In this document: one piece after another, positions 37,124-47,100 of the stretch
How the letters are laid out: each line of letters begins with the position of its first letter
How positions within the stretch are numbered: position 1 is the stretch's first letter
NCBI GenBank assembly: GCA_035341015.1
Contig: DAOQUL010000008.1
Span: 1-64,000, forward strand
Source: JAKQIM01 sp029557965
GTDB lineage: Bacteria > Chloroflexota > Anaerolineae > Anaerolineales > UBA4823
Length of the DNA stretch: 64,000 nucleotides
Direction of reading: 5' to 3'
Program-made: the position numbers and the translations under genes
Notes under the pieces: model-generated
The model's input: the letters and a program-made list of their open reading frames with translations, nothing else
Told to the model about the DNA's origin: nothing
Databases searched by the model: none

Positions 37124-38446
37124 CTATCCAAACAGGCGTGGCAAGCCACGCCCACCCGTTTTCTTGATCGTTTTGAACATGCGCTGCGCCTCACGATACT
37201 GCTTGATGAGGCGGTTAACATCCTGTACTTCAGTCCCCGAGCCGCGCGCAATGCGCCGGCGGCGGCTGGCGTTCAGTAAATCTGGATTGCGCCGCTCTTT
37301 GACCGTCATCGAGTCGATGATGGCCTCGGTCATCTTGAGCTGGCGCTCAGCATCCTTGGGGTCTACCTGGCGGGCGATCTGGCCCATCCCGCCGGGCATC
37401 ATCTCCAACAGTTGGGCGATGGGGCCCATCTTGCGCACCTGGCGCAGTTGGTTGGCAAAGTCCTCCAGCGAGAACTCGCCCGAGAGCAGTTTTTCGGCCT
37501 GCTTTTGGGCGGTTTGCTGGTCAAAATTGGCCTCGGCGCGCTCGATCAGGCCGAGCAGGTCGCCCATGCCCAAGATGCGAGATGCCAGGCGGCCCGGGTC
37601 GTAGGTTTCGAGGGCATCCATGCCCTCGCCTGCGCTGATGAACTTGATCGGCACGCCGGTCACGGCGCGGATGGAGATGGCGGCGCCGCCGCGGCTGTCG
37701 CCATCCATCTTGGTCAGGATCAACCCGCTCATCTGGATGGCATCGCGGAAGCCCTGGGCGATGTTGACCGCTTCTTGACCGATCATCGAGTCGACCACCA
37801 GCAGGACCTCGGTGGGGCGAACGCGCTTGGTAATGCCCGCCAGCTCTTGCATCAGGGCGTCGTCAAGCTGAGAACGGCCGGCCGTGTCTAAGATGACCAC
37901 GCTAAAGCCGCCTTTTTCGGCTTTTTCAACCGCCCTGTGCGCCAACTCGGGCGGGGGCACACCTTCTTCGTAGTGTACCGGCACGCCCACCTTCTCGCCC
38001 AGGGTTTCTAGCTGCTTGACAGCCGCCGGGCGGTAGGGGTCACAGGCCACCAGCATCACCCGTTCGCCGCGCGAGCGCAGCAGGCGGGCCAGCTTGCCGG
38101 CGGCGGTGGTCTTACCAGAGCCTTGCAGGCCCACCAGCATCAACACATAAGGACGCTGCCCGGTGAGGTTAAGATGCTCGGGGACGCCCAGGGTGGCGAT
38201 CAGCTCTTCGTTGACGATTTTAATGATCTGCTGCGCCGGGTTGAGGGCCTTTGAAACTTCTTGCCCTACAGAGCGCTCGCGCACGCGAGCCACAAAATCC
38301 TTAACAACAGCGTAGTTGACGTCTGCTTCTAACAGCGCCAGGCGCACCTCGCGCATGGCGGTATCAACATCTGCCGCCGAGAGCTTGCCCCGGCGGCGCA
38401 GTTGGGTAAAGACATTGTTGAGACGTTCGGTCAGGTTCTCAAACAC
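37124..38446 (-). CDS. ffh: Signal recognition particle protein Ffh
   Basis: A 440-residue GTPase that targets nascent membrane proteins. It has an N domain (residues 1-~90), a G domain with the P-loop GLQGSGKTTAAGKLA at ~108-122, DTAGRSQLD, and TKMDGDSRGGAA. The Met-rich M domain starts near 300 (GMGDLLGLIERAE) and has RRRRIARGSGT, which contacts SRP RNA. Length is normal. It heads the minus-strand run ending at topA. Confidence 0.97.
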   Translation of the reverse strand: MFENLTERLNNVFTQLRRRGKLSAADVDTAMREVRLALLEADVNYAVVKDFVARVRERSVGQEVSKALNPAQQIIKIVNEELIATLGVPEHLNLTGQRPYVLMLVGLQGSGKTTAAGKLARLLRSRGERVMLVACDPYRPAAVKQLETLGEKVGVPVHYEEGVPPPELAHRAVEKAEKGGFSVVILDTAGRSQLDDALMQELAGITKRVRPTEVLLVVDSMIGQEAVNIAQGFRDAIQMSGLILTKMDGDSRGGAAISIRAVTGVPIKFISAGEGMDALETYDPGRLASRILGMGDLLGLIERAEANFDQQTAQKQAEKLLSGEFSLEDFANQLRQVRKMGPIAQLLEMMPGGMGQIARQVDPKDAERQLKMTEAIIDSMTVKERRNPDLLNASRRRRIARGSGTEVQDVNRLIKQYREAQRMFKTIKKTGGRGLPRLFG

Positions 38447-38631
38447 GGCAGTAAATTTTAGCCTGGAAGGTCAGAATGGTCAAGAGGTAATAATGAAGAG
38501 AGTGCCCTGATAAGGCCCGTCCACCGTCTGTTGTCGTAACTTTTGGTCATTAACCGGGTTGTATAGAAGTTAGAAGGCACAGTTCTTTTATCTTTCATAG
38601 TTTATCAAATTATGCCAAGGAGTAAAGGTCT

Positions 38632-39483
38632 ATGGCAAAGATTGCACTTGTTACCGACAGTACTGCTTATATCCCGGCTGACCTGGTGGAGAAATACCAC
38701 ATCACGGTAGCCCCCCTGATTTTGATCTGGGGACAAGAGATGTTTGAGGACGGCGTCAGCATTATGCCGGGTGAGTTTTATACCCGCATGAAAGGCGCCA
38801 CCGTGATGCCAACCTCCTCGCAGGTCACGGTGTCTAAGTTCCAGCAGATCTACGAAGGCCTGCTCGACCAGGATTATGAGATCCTGACCATGGTGATCTC
38901 TTCTAAGCTTTCTGGTACTTTGAATTCGGCTGTTCAGGCGCGCGAGAGCCTGCCTGCCGGCGCACCCATCCAAATCGTCGATACCAATGCCACCGCTATG
39001 GCAATGGGCTTCCAGGTGTTAAGCGTGGCGCGCGCCATCGAACAGGGTGCCTCAATGCAAGAGTGCCTGGCCCTGGCAGAACAGGCCCAGCAGTGCTCTG
39101 GCATTGTCTTTGCAGTGGATACGTTGGAATTCTTGCACCGCGGTGGGCGCATCGGCGGCGGCAGCCGCTTCTTGGGCACCGCCCTCAATATCAAGCCCAT
39201 CCTGCACCTGCGAGATGGCAAGGTAGACGCCCTGGAGCGCGTGCGGACGCGGAAAAAGTCGCTCGCTCGCCTGATCGAGCTGGTGGAAGAAAGGGTGGAT
39301 GGCCAAAAGCCCGTGCGCCTGGCGGCAGTACACGCCAACGCCGCCCAAGAAGCCCAGGACCTGCTCAAACAGGCCACTGCCCGGCTGGGCGCCGCCGAAA
39401 GCATCCTTGGCGATGTCAGCCCGGTGGTGGGCACTCACGCCGGCCCGGGTGTGGTGGGCCTGTCTTACATGTACGGGATGTAA
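38632..39483 (+). CDS. DegV-family fatty-acid-binding protein
   Basis: A 283-residue protein of the DegV/FakB family that binds a fatty acid and can present it to a fatty acid kinase. It has IALVTDSTAYIPADLVEKY at the N terminus, PTSSQVTVSKFQQIYEGLL, ISSKLSGTLNSA, FLHRGGRIGGGSRFLG, and HAGPGVVG near the C terminus, all family hallmarks. An AAGGAG site precedes the ATG. No FakA-like kinase gene is present nearby. Confidence 0.93.
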   Translation: MAKIALVTDSTAYIPADLVEKYHITVAPLILIWGQEMFEDGVSIMPGEFYTRMKGATVMPTSSQVTVSKFQQIYEGLLDQDYEILTMVISSKLSGTLNSAVQARESLPAGAPIQIVDTNATAMAMGFQVLSVARAIEQGASMQECLALAEQAQQCSGIVFAVDTLEFLHRGGRIGGGSRFLGTALNIKPILHLRDGKVDALERVRTRKKSLARLIELVEERVDGQKPVRLAAVHANAAQEAQDLLKQATARLGAAESILGDVSPVVGTHAGPGVVGLSYMYGM

Positions 39484-39503
39484 GCTGTTACTTCGCTAAA
39501 CAA

Positions 39504-39543
39504 AAGGGTTGTCCGAAGAATTTTTTGGACAGCCCTTGCTTTT
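39504..39543 (+). terminator. Intrinsic terminator after degV
   Basis: An 11-bp stem with one G-T pair (39504-39514 with 39527-39537) is followed by GCTTTT. It ends the DegV gene and almost touches the stop of the convergent membrane protein gene. Confidence 0.75.
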
Positions 39544-39545
39544 AA

Positions 39546-41009
39546 CTAATGAAGCAAACCTTGGCCGGCAAAATACATTACAAAGGCAGGAATTAGATAG
39601 ATGGATGCCGCGCAAATGAACCGGATCCATATGTGCCGCATGCCTCTCCGGTAGGTCTCACTCGCCTCTGCAACTTGGGGTAAATCTGGAGCCGACCAGT
39701 TATCTTTGAAATAATAAATCAAGATGAATAACCATACAGCAAAGAAACCGGAATAGTAAAGAGAACTTGCTATTTCAAGCGAAAGACGATTTCCTAATTG
39801 GAAAAGATAAGCGAGATTTAGAGTTTCCCCTTCGACAACCGGGTTGATGCCCCTAAATAAAGGCATGATATTGAACATGTTGATATCGACATTCCAGGGG
39901 AAATAGGTCGACACATACCCGGAATAAAAGAACATCAATAAGACGTCCAGGATCAGGTAGTTGCGCAAATTTTCCTTGAAATCTTTTGCCATAAAGGGAA
40001 GAAAAACCAGCATAGAGGAAGAAAAGAGTATCCACTGAGGATTCCATGGGATGAAAAGCGCAAATAGGCTCACAGAGATGACGGCGAACTCTACCAACCG
40101 TTTTCGTGAGAAGGGTTCCTTTGAAAAATAGGCCCATAAAGCAGTCAATAACATAAAGACCAAAAAGAAACTGGCGACCGCTCTGCCATTGAAAATACCA
40201 TCCCTCAACAGGTTGATGCCATTGCTAATAAGTCCGACAGGACCTTGAATGATTGTTAATTTGAAGCCGGCAGATCTCACAAATACCAGCAGTTCAACCA
40301 CTAATGGGATTCCCGCAATTAAGCCGCTGTTGATCAGCTTTTTTAAGTCCTTGCGGTACAGGTACAACACAACTGGAATAAATACGAAAATCGGGAAATA
40401 CTTGAAGGTGAACGATATGCCGAAAAAGATGGACCCCCTGAAGAAATCCCCACGGAGGAGATGTTTTAATCCCAGCAGCATGAAGAAAACATAAAAACTA
40501 TCGTACTGACCAAAGATGAACTGGCTGAAAAAGCTTAATGGGACGGTGATCCAGAAAATGACGGCTAGTTTTCTTTTATCTTTTTCGATTCCCAATAATT
40601 CCAAAATATCGCAGAAGATTTTTGCCGAGAGAAAATAAAAGACTACTGGCAATAATTTTGCCCAATAGATTCCGGCTCCAAATCCCCAGATTGAGTTGTT
40701 CTCGGGAGAAAAATACGGAGTATTTCCGTTGAGCAGCATCAAGGGAATATTCCAGATAGCAAATAAAGTGTATGTCGAAGGGAAATATGCGATTTGGGCC
40801 GGATCAAGGTAATCGATAGCGTAGTCATACAGATCGAAAAGGTGGCCGTGTAAAATGCCATCGGAGACGGCACAAGTAACTGGTAAATCACCGTGGTTCA
40901 ACGAGAAAAAGGCAACGGCAAAAAACAGGGCCCCCAATACGATTGGCAACCGATGCCAGAAAACCGGTGTTTTTCTTGCTTGATCATTCTTGTTCATTCG
41001 TCGATCCAT
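39546..41009 (-). CDS. GT-C-type membrane glycosyltransferase-like protein, AT-rich
   Basis: A 487-residue integral membrane protein with about 11 hydrophobic helices. An early acidic loop region (VSDGILHGHLFDLYDYAIDY, about residues 48-67) and FGQYDSFYVFFMLLGLKHLL resemble GT-C mannosyl- or glucosyltransferases that use lipid-linked sugars (ALG6/GT87-like). Assignment is by topology and motif style only. Codon use is markedly AT-richer than its neighbours, with many Lys, Phe and Ile, suggesting transfer from another lineage. It stands alone, convergent to degV. Confidence 0.75.
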   Translation of the reverse strand: MDRRMNKNDQARKTPVFWHRLPIVLGALFFAVAFFSLNHGDLPVTCAVSDGILHGHLFDLYDYAIDYLDPAQIAYFPSTYTLFAIWNIPLMLLNGNTPYFSPENNSIWGFGAGIYWAKLLPVVFYFLSAKIFCDILELLGIEKDKRKLAVIFWITVPLSFFSQFIFGQYDSFYVFFMLLGLKHLLRGDFFRGSIFFGISFTFKYFPIFVFIPVVLYLYRKDLKKLINSGLIAGIPLVVELLVFVRSAGFKLTIIQGPVGLISNGINLLRDGIFNGRAVASFFLVFMLLTALWAYFSKEPFSRKRLVEFAVISVSLFALFIPWNPQWILFSSSMLVFLPFMAKDFKENLRNYLILDVLLMFFYSGYVSTYFPWNVDINMFNIMPLFRGINPVVEGETLNLAYLFQLGNRLSLEIASSLYYSGFFAVWLFILIYYFKDNWSAPDLPQVAEASETYRRGMRHIWIRFICAASIYLIPAFVMYFAGQGLLH

Positions 41010-41139
41010 ATACTAACCTGTAGGAATCATTTTTTTGGAGCAGGATTAATAATTCTACTTGATTCTTTCCATTTTCACCGCATAGAGGAACCATCAAGCT
41101 GGCAGAGCGCTCGATGAATATGTGTGAACTGCTGATCGC

Positions 41140-42021
41140 TTAACCAAGCGCCAGGCTGGCTTGCGAGAACACCTGCTGGCGTTGGCCGTGGAGCTGGCTG
41201 ACGCGCCAGCCCATGTGCTGGTTAGCGCGTGACCACTCAAAGCCGTGGCGCGCCAGCAATTCGCTGATCTCTTTGTTTTTCGAAGATGGGTTTACTGCCA
41301 GCGTCCCTTCGTACGGCAGGGACAGGGCGGTTTGCAGCAAGGCCTCGGCCTGCCCTGGCTGCAGCATCACCCACGGCCCAATACGGTTCTTTTGCGCAAT
41401 CAAATAACCGGCGATCTGCCCGGCCTCGTCTCGTTGCAAGAAGGCGCGTTGGGGGTACACCTTGAGCAGGGCTTGCAGCACCTTGCGCCGGTCGGCGCCA
41501 AAAACGGCCCGGTCGAGGGGGGCTAATTCATCCAGCTCGTGCGGGGTGAGGGCCTGGATGCGGTGTTTTTGCAGGTAGCCGCCTGGCAGCGGCGCGGCTG
41601 GGTTGATGGGGCGCACATAGATGCCTGTTTCATCGTAGCTGGTATACCCCAGTTTCTCGTACAGGGGGCGGCCCATCAGGCTGGCATCCAACCAGGAGGC
41701 GGGGGGCTGCTGCCCGGCGCGGCTATAGGTTTCGATCCATGCCAGGATGAACTGCATCAGCGCCATGCCAAACCCCTGGCGCTGGGCCTCTGGATGGACC
41801 GCCATCAAGCCCACATGGGCAAAATCGCCGTAATGGATTGCCCCCACCATGCCCACCAGGCGTCTCCCTTGTTCGGCGGCAAACCAGCCATCGGGCTGCA
41901 ACTGGCGGTAGATCGCCAGGTCATGCGCCCGGCTGGCAGAGGTGTGAAAGGCCAGGTTTAGCAGCTCGTCGGCGGGTCCGGTGTCGGCATCGGTGAATTG
42001 ACGGATAAATAATTGGGACAT
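41140..42021 (-). CDS. GNAT-family N-acetyltransferase with two domains
   Basis: A 293-residue protein. The N-terminal GNAT domain (about 1-135) has the acetyl-CoA loop PEAQRQGFGMAL after VGLMAVHPEA. The C-terminal half (about 150-280) resembles the Acetyltransf_18/YitH-type second domain, with LDRAVFGADRRKVLQALLKV. The ATG at 42021 is preferred because GGAGGT lies 6 bases upstream. A minus-strand TATAAT (plus 42097-42102) is a likely -10. The acceptor is unknown. Codon use is GC-rich, unlike the genes on either side. Confidence 0.88.
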   Translation of the reverse strand: MSQLFIRQFTDADTGPADELLNLAFHTSASRAHDLAIYRQLQPDGWFAAEQGRRLVGMVGAIHYGDFAHVGLMAVHPEAQRQGFGMALMQFILAWIETYSRAGQQPPASWLDASLMGRPLYEKLGYTSYDETGIYVRPINPAAPLPGGYLQKHRIQALTPHELDELAPLDRAVFGADRRKVLQALLKVYPQRAFLQRDEAGQIAGYLIAQKNRIGPWVMLQPGQAEALLQTALSLPYEGTLAVNPSSKNKEISELLARHGFEWSRANQHMGWRVSQLHGQRQQVFSQASLALG

Positions 42022-42147
42022 TCGCACCTCCAAAAGTCGATGGTGGGGGTTGTAGGATTCTATGCTGTACCCTGCCTGGTGTTTCTTGTTGTAGATATTA
42101 TATAGCGACATACACAACCTTGTTAGACAAGCTTGGCGAAATCAAGC

Positions 42148-42182
42148 TTGACTTTCTTGCGATAGTTGGCTATATTCGGGGT
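42148..42182 (+). promoter_or_regulatory. Leaderless promoter of the DNA methyltransferase
   Basis: TTGACT (42148-42153), exactly 17 bases, TATATT (42171-42176), then 6 bases to the ATG at 42183. No ribosome-binding site is present. Confidence 0.75.
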
Positions 42183-43094
42183 ATGGATCGGTTTTCTTTT
42201 ATTAATAATATTTTGCTGGGCGATTGCGGTGAAGTGCTTAAAGGTTTGCCTGATAATTCAGTAGATTTAATCTTTACATCGCCGCCTTATGCAGACCAGC
42301 GTCAGAAAACGTATGGCGGTGTTTCGCCTGATGCGTATGTGAGTTGGTTCCTTCCCAAAACAGAACAATTTTTGCGAGTGCTTAAGCCTACGGGCACTTT
42401 TATCTTGAATATTAAAGAGCGCGTGGTGAATGGGGAAAGACACACGTATGTGATCGAATTAATCCTGGCAATGAGAAGTCAGGGTTGGTTGTGGACCGAA
42501 GAATTCATGTGGCATAAGAAGAATTCATATCCCGGCAAATGGCCCAATCGGTTTCGAGATAACTGGGAACGGTTAATTCAATTCAATAAATCCAAAAGTT
42601 TCAACATGTATCAGGAAGCCGTTATGGTTCCTGTGGGTAATTGGGCAAAAGATAGGCTGGCTAAGCTGAGCCAGACCGATCAAACGCGCGACGAATCGAA
42701 AGTGGGCAGTGGTTTTGGAAAAAATGTTTCCAATTGGGTGGGACGTGATATGGTCTATCCCAATAATGTCATTCACTTAGCAACTGAATGTGCGAATAAA
42801 AATCACAGTGCTGCGTTTCCGATTGAATTACCCAAATGGTTTATCAAGCTATTTACAAAGCAGGGGGATGTTGTTTTAGATCCTTTTATTGGATCGGGAA
42901 CGACTGCGCTGGCAGCCATGCAGCTAGGCCGCAATTATGTCGGGATTGACCTTAATCCAGAATACATCGATATTGCACGTGATCGGGTGGCGGCAACGCA
43001 AATTGCTTTGCCCATTGTTGCGGAAGAAAATGGGGATTACCAGGCGATAAGTACATCTGATTCTTCGCGAGAGGACAAGCATGGATCCACTTAA
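42183..43094 (+). CDS. Type II DNA methyltransferase, beta-class (SPPY motif)
   Basis: A 303-residue modification enzyme of the N6_N4_Mtase family. The catalytic motif IV is FTSPPYADQ at about residues 36-44, and the SAM-binding motif I, DPFIGSGTTALAA, lies near the C terminus at about 238-250. This order (IV before I) is the beta class, and SPPY favours N4-cytosine methylation, though N6-adenine is not excluded. ATG at 42183 is chosen over an upstream TTG because of the promoter. It overlaps the endonuclease gene by 14 bases. The gene is AT-rich compared with the window. Confidence 0.92.
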   Translation: MDRFSFINNILLGDCGEVLKGLPDNSVDLIFTSPPYADQRQKTYGGVSPDAYVSWFLPKTEQFLRVLKPTGTFILNIKERVVNGERHTYVIELILAMRSQGWLWTEEFMWHKKNSYPGKWPNRFRDNWERLIQFNKSKSFNMYQEAVMVPVGNWAKDRLAKLSQTDQTRDESKVGSGFGKNVSNWVGRDMVYPNNVIHLATECANKNHSAAFPIELPKWFIKLFTKQGDVVLDPFIGSGTTALAAMQLGRNYVGIDLNPEYIDIARDRVAATQIALPIVAEENGDYQAISTSDSSREDKHGST

Positions 43095-43821
43095 CCTGCA
43101 AAATGTGTGCGACTATGTGAATGACCATATCCTTGACTTTCACGAGCGGCGTCTTAAATCTTTGGGGGAATTGAGATTAGAGAAATTGCTGAACAAGAAT
43201 CCTTATTTATTTAAGGCGAAGAACATAACAACTGCTAACGAGTTAATCTCGGGCTTGTTGGATGCCTTTCTCTCATCATCCGAAGAAAAACTTTTTGGGG
43301 ACTTTCTGGAAGGCCTGGCGGTATTTGTTGCCGAAATGACTTGTGGCGGTCATAAGTCGGCTGCCCCAGGGGTGGATTTGGAGTTTATCAATAACGGTAT
43401 TCACTATGTGGTTTCGATAAAATCCGGGCCTCATTGGGGCAATAGCTCGCAGCAAGGCAAGCTCGAACAAGATCTTAAGAATGCCATGACCAGGTTGAAA
43501 CAATTGCAACGGGGGGCGAATGTACAGCCTGTATTGGGAATATGCTATGGGAAAATGAAAACGAGTTATCTAAGGGGATATATGAAGGTGGTTGGGCAGA
43601 ATTTTTGGTACCTGATCAGCGAGAATCAGAATTTATATACGGATCTCATTGAACCAGTTGGGTACCGGGCCAAAGAGCATAATGATTCTTTCTCTTTTGA
43701 AAAAGGCAAGGTGACGAACCGGCTCACCAAACAGTTCATTGATCAGTTTTGCGACGATGGCGGTGCGATCAACTGGGTGAAACTGGTTGAGTTCAATAGC
43801 GGGAATTTTGACTTACAGTAG
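43081..43821 (+). CDS. Type II restriction endonuclease, PmeII-like
   Basis: A 246-residue cytosolic endonuclease. NPYLFKAKNITTANELISGL and LLDAFLSSSEEKLFGDFLEG (residues 40-79) and SIKSGPHWGNSSQ (112-124) match what I recall of the PmeII family. A PD-(D/E)xK-type centre is visible as D99 in GVDLEF and K114 in VSIKSG. Its ATG lies inside the methyltransferase gene, 14 bases before that gene's stop, in another frame. The two form a complete type II restriction-modification system. The recognition site cannot be read from sequence. Confidence 0.85.
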   Translation: MDPLNLQNVCDYVNDHILDFHERRLKSLGELRLEKLLNKNPYLFKAKNITTANELISGLLDAFLSSSEEKLFGDFLEGLAVFVAEMTCGGHKSAAPGVDLEFINNGIHYVVSIKSGPHWGNSSQQGKLEQDLKNAMTRLKQLQRGANVQPVLGICYGKMKTSYLRGYMKVVGQNFWYLISENQNLYTDLIEPVGYRAKEHNDSFSFEKGKVTNRLTKQFIDQFCDDGGAINWVKLVEFNSGNFDLQ

Positions 43822-43840
43822 CTTTTGCCGGAAGGATTTC

Positions 43841-44125
43841 TTATAACACCATCACCACCTGCTCTTGGGCGTTCAGTTCCAGGTAGATGGCGTCGAGCTG
43901 GGCCCGGCTTTCGGCGTTGATGATGACCGTTACCGAGCGGAAGCGTCCGCCGCTGCTCATCTTGCGTTGGATTTGGCTGGCGGCAGGGTCGGCAATGTGC
44001 TTGTGTACAATGCCCACCACCAGGGTCTCGAAATCATCATGGTTGGGTCCCATGGCTTTGACCGGGAATTCGCAGGGGAAGGTCAGGCCGAGCGGGGCGG
44101 AATTGTCTTCAGAAGGATCATCCAT
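43841..44125 (-). CDS. DUF493 (YbeD-like) family protein
   Basis: A 94-residue ACT-like small protein of the DUF493/YbeD family. It shows FPCEFPVKAMGPNHDDFETL, RFRSVTVIINAESRAQLDAI and a C-terminal EQVVMVL. YbeD has been proposed to be a regulator in other bacteria, but its role is unclear. It lies 21 bases after the sensor-kinase gene stop, in the same direction. Confidence 0.85.
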   Translation of the reverse strand: MDDPSEDNSAPLGLTFPCEFPVKAMGPNHDDFETLVVGIVHKHIADPAASQIQRKMSSGGRFRSVTVIINAESRAQLDAIYLELNAQEQVVMVL

Positions 44126-44146
44126 TGGGTAAAAATCCAGAGAATC

Positions 44147-47100
44147 TCAACGCAGGGGGATATCTGCGGTGATGGGTAAGAGAATATGGAAAATGCTGCC
44201 GGGGCAGCGTTCTTCATCCTGGCATTCACTTTCCACCCAGATGCGCCCGTGATGGGCCGCTACGATGCCGCGCGCAATCGCCAGCCCCAGGCCAGGGCCG
44301 CCGCCCTTGAACTTGGTATCGCCTGAAGAGTGAACTTCTACCGCGCCGGTCTGGTAGAACTTATCAAAGATCAGTTCCTGGTGCTCTTGATCGATGCCGA
44401 TGCCGTTATCTTGGATCTGGATATCTACGCAAGAGCCCAGTTCTTTGTCCTGCACCACCAGCCCGCGCGCCACGATGCGTCCCCCATCGGGGGTATATTT
44501 GATGGCATTGCCGATCACGTTTTGCAGCACCTTGAGGATCAGGGTGGGGTCGGCATGGATCAGTGGTACGCTTTCCAGGTTTTCCAATTCCAGGGTCAGG
44601 CTGCGTTCTTTCAAGGCGGGGGTAATATCTGCTTGGATGCGCTTGAGGGTCACGCCGATCGACATGATCTCGGGCCGCATGTCCAATACCTGGCTGTCGA
44701 TGCGCGCCACGTCGAGCATGCTGTTGACGATGGTGTGCAGGCGGTCGATGCCTTTCAGCACGCCCTTGACCGCTTCGGTCAGGTACTGGCTGTTCTTGAC
44801 GGCGGGGTCGTTGGTGAACATGCCCAGGTAGCCTTTCATCACCGTCAGCGGGGTGCGCAGCTCATGCGCGGCTACGTTGATGAAGACAGTCTTGTTCTTA
44901 TCCAGCTTTTCAAGCGTTTTATAGGCCACATTCAGCTCATCGGTGCGCTGGATAACCATTTCTTCAAGCTGCTCGTTGAAGCGTGTGATCTCGTTATACA
45001 GGCCGGCGTTCTCGAGGGCGATGGCGGCCTGCAGGGCAAAGGTGGAGGCCATCACATCATCGTCCTGGCTGAAGGCGCGCACATCCTTGCGCGTCAGCGA
45101 GAGCATGCCGATGACATGGTCTTTAGAGAAGAGCGGCACGCCCATCCACGAATGGTTGAGCGGCAGCCAATCTTGTTGTTTCCAGCCTGAGATGCGGGTC
45201 ACGTCATCGATGATGACCGGGCGGCCCGCTGCCACTACCTGTTGGAAGACGTCGCCTTCGCGGATATCGACCAGCAGGTCGCGGGCGCGCTCGTCTTTGG
45301 GGAAGCCGCGCTGTGCCACAATGCGCAGCACATCGCCCTCTTGCAGCAAGAGTGAACTGCGCTCGTAGGGCACCACCAGGGCCAACTGCTCTAACACATA
45401 TCCGGGCACCTCGTGCAGCTTGAGGCTGCTGGAGAGCTTGCGCCCGGCCTGCACCAAGATCTCTGCCACCTGGCGGCGCTCTTGCTCAGCCTGGTACATG
45501 TGAGCGCCCTCGATGGCGGTGGCAGCCTGGGTTGCCAGCGACATGAGCAGGTCAACATCGTGCTGTTCAAACTGGCGCTGGTCGATGCGGTTGATGGCTG
45601 TGACCGTGCCGATGACCTGGTCTTTGGTCTTGAGCGGCACCACAATGACCGACCCTGTGCCGGCGCGGCGCCGTTTTTCGGCGGTCTCGGGCGGCTCAAT
45701 GCCGTCGTCGGCACTGCGCGAGAGCACCGGTTGGCCGGCTTCAAAGACTTTGCCGCTGATGCCGCTTCTCAACTCTTGATAGGTGGTGTCTAGATCGTCG
45801 CTGATGTGGCCGTTGTGCACCGAGAGCAGTACCTTCTCTTGGGTGTGGTCTACCAAAAAGACCAGCACCCGGTCGGCCTGCACCAGCCCGGTGAAGTGAT
45901 TGGTGAGCTTCTGGCAGATCTCAGCCACTTCGGTAGCGCCCAAGATGGCGCGTGCCGCCCGGAAGAGGCCGTCGGTTTCAGCCAGGGCCTGCTGGGCACG
46001 CTGGGCAGCCGTCTCGGCGGTTTTCTTGGCAATATCCAGCTCAATGGCGTGCTGTTCAGAGCGCACCAGAAGCCGCCCGATCTCTTGCATGGCCTGCTCA
46101 CGTTCTTTGACCAGCAGGGCGCGGTAGATGGCACTGCTGAGCAGGTTGCTCAGGCGGATGTACACTTCCCATTCGCTTGGGCCGACCTCGGTCCATAAAA
46201 AGCCCATCGGCGACCCGGCAAAGCTTTGCAGGGTGATGACCGCGCTGTAACGGCGCGCTTGCGGCAGGCAGTTGGCGGGCGCCATCTGGCGGGCGGGGAA
46301 GGATGGTAGATCGTTGGGGTTGAGATCTGGCTGGGCGGCATCGTAGGCTAAGAAGAGGCGCGCCTGCGGGTCACGGCGCAGCAAAGAGGGTGAGGCGCTC
46401 AGGTCCGTGGGGTCGAAGAGGGCCAGGTGACAGTGCTGAATGCCCAGGGCCGGGAAGTGTTGCGTGGCGGCGCCGGCCATCTCGCGCATGCTGGGCAGGG
46501 TTGCCAGGGTGTGACCCAGGCTTTGTAACAGCGCTTCTTGCTGTTCCACTTCCAGGCGCTGGTAGGCCTGCTCGCGTTGGGCCACCTCGCCCACCAGGAT
46601 GCGGGCTTGCTCTAACAGGTTTTCGGCCCGCAGCATGGCGCGGCGGTCGGGCAGGTAGGGTAACACCTGGCGGCGGAATTCGGATAAGAAGCCGTGCCAG
46701 AAATTGGTATCTCGGTTGGCCACCGGCAGGCGCTGTACTGCCAGCAGGGCCTGGGCAATGGTCTTGGGGAAATCATCTTGGGTCTTGCCGCCCATATCGC
46801 TTAAGAAGCAGTCCCACAAGTCCGCCAGCGTAGCGGTCACGCGCCGCCGGTCGGCGGCTGAGGCGGCCAACATGTCATCCATGAAGACCTGGTTCAATTC
46901 TTCGAGAGCGCTTTTGCGCTGGGCTTTAAGCGCTGCCAGGGGGGGCTGCCCCGCGGGCAGGGTGACCGTCTCGGCGATCAGCGTCAGATCGTCGCAGGCC
47001 ACCTGGCGCAGGGCCTGGGGCAGGCAGCCGCAAGACCAGCGCGTGACCAGCTCGGTGGGCATGACGATCTGTTTGGGGGTGGTCTCGCCGCGGATGAGCT

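Noticed and set aside
44330..45190. Long plus-strand open frame opposite the sensor kinase
   Set aside because: It is a shadow of the histidine kinase core, where the minus-strand H, N and G boxes are clear.
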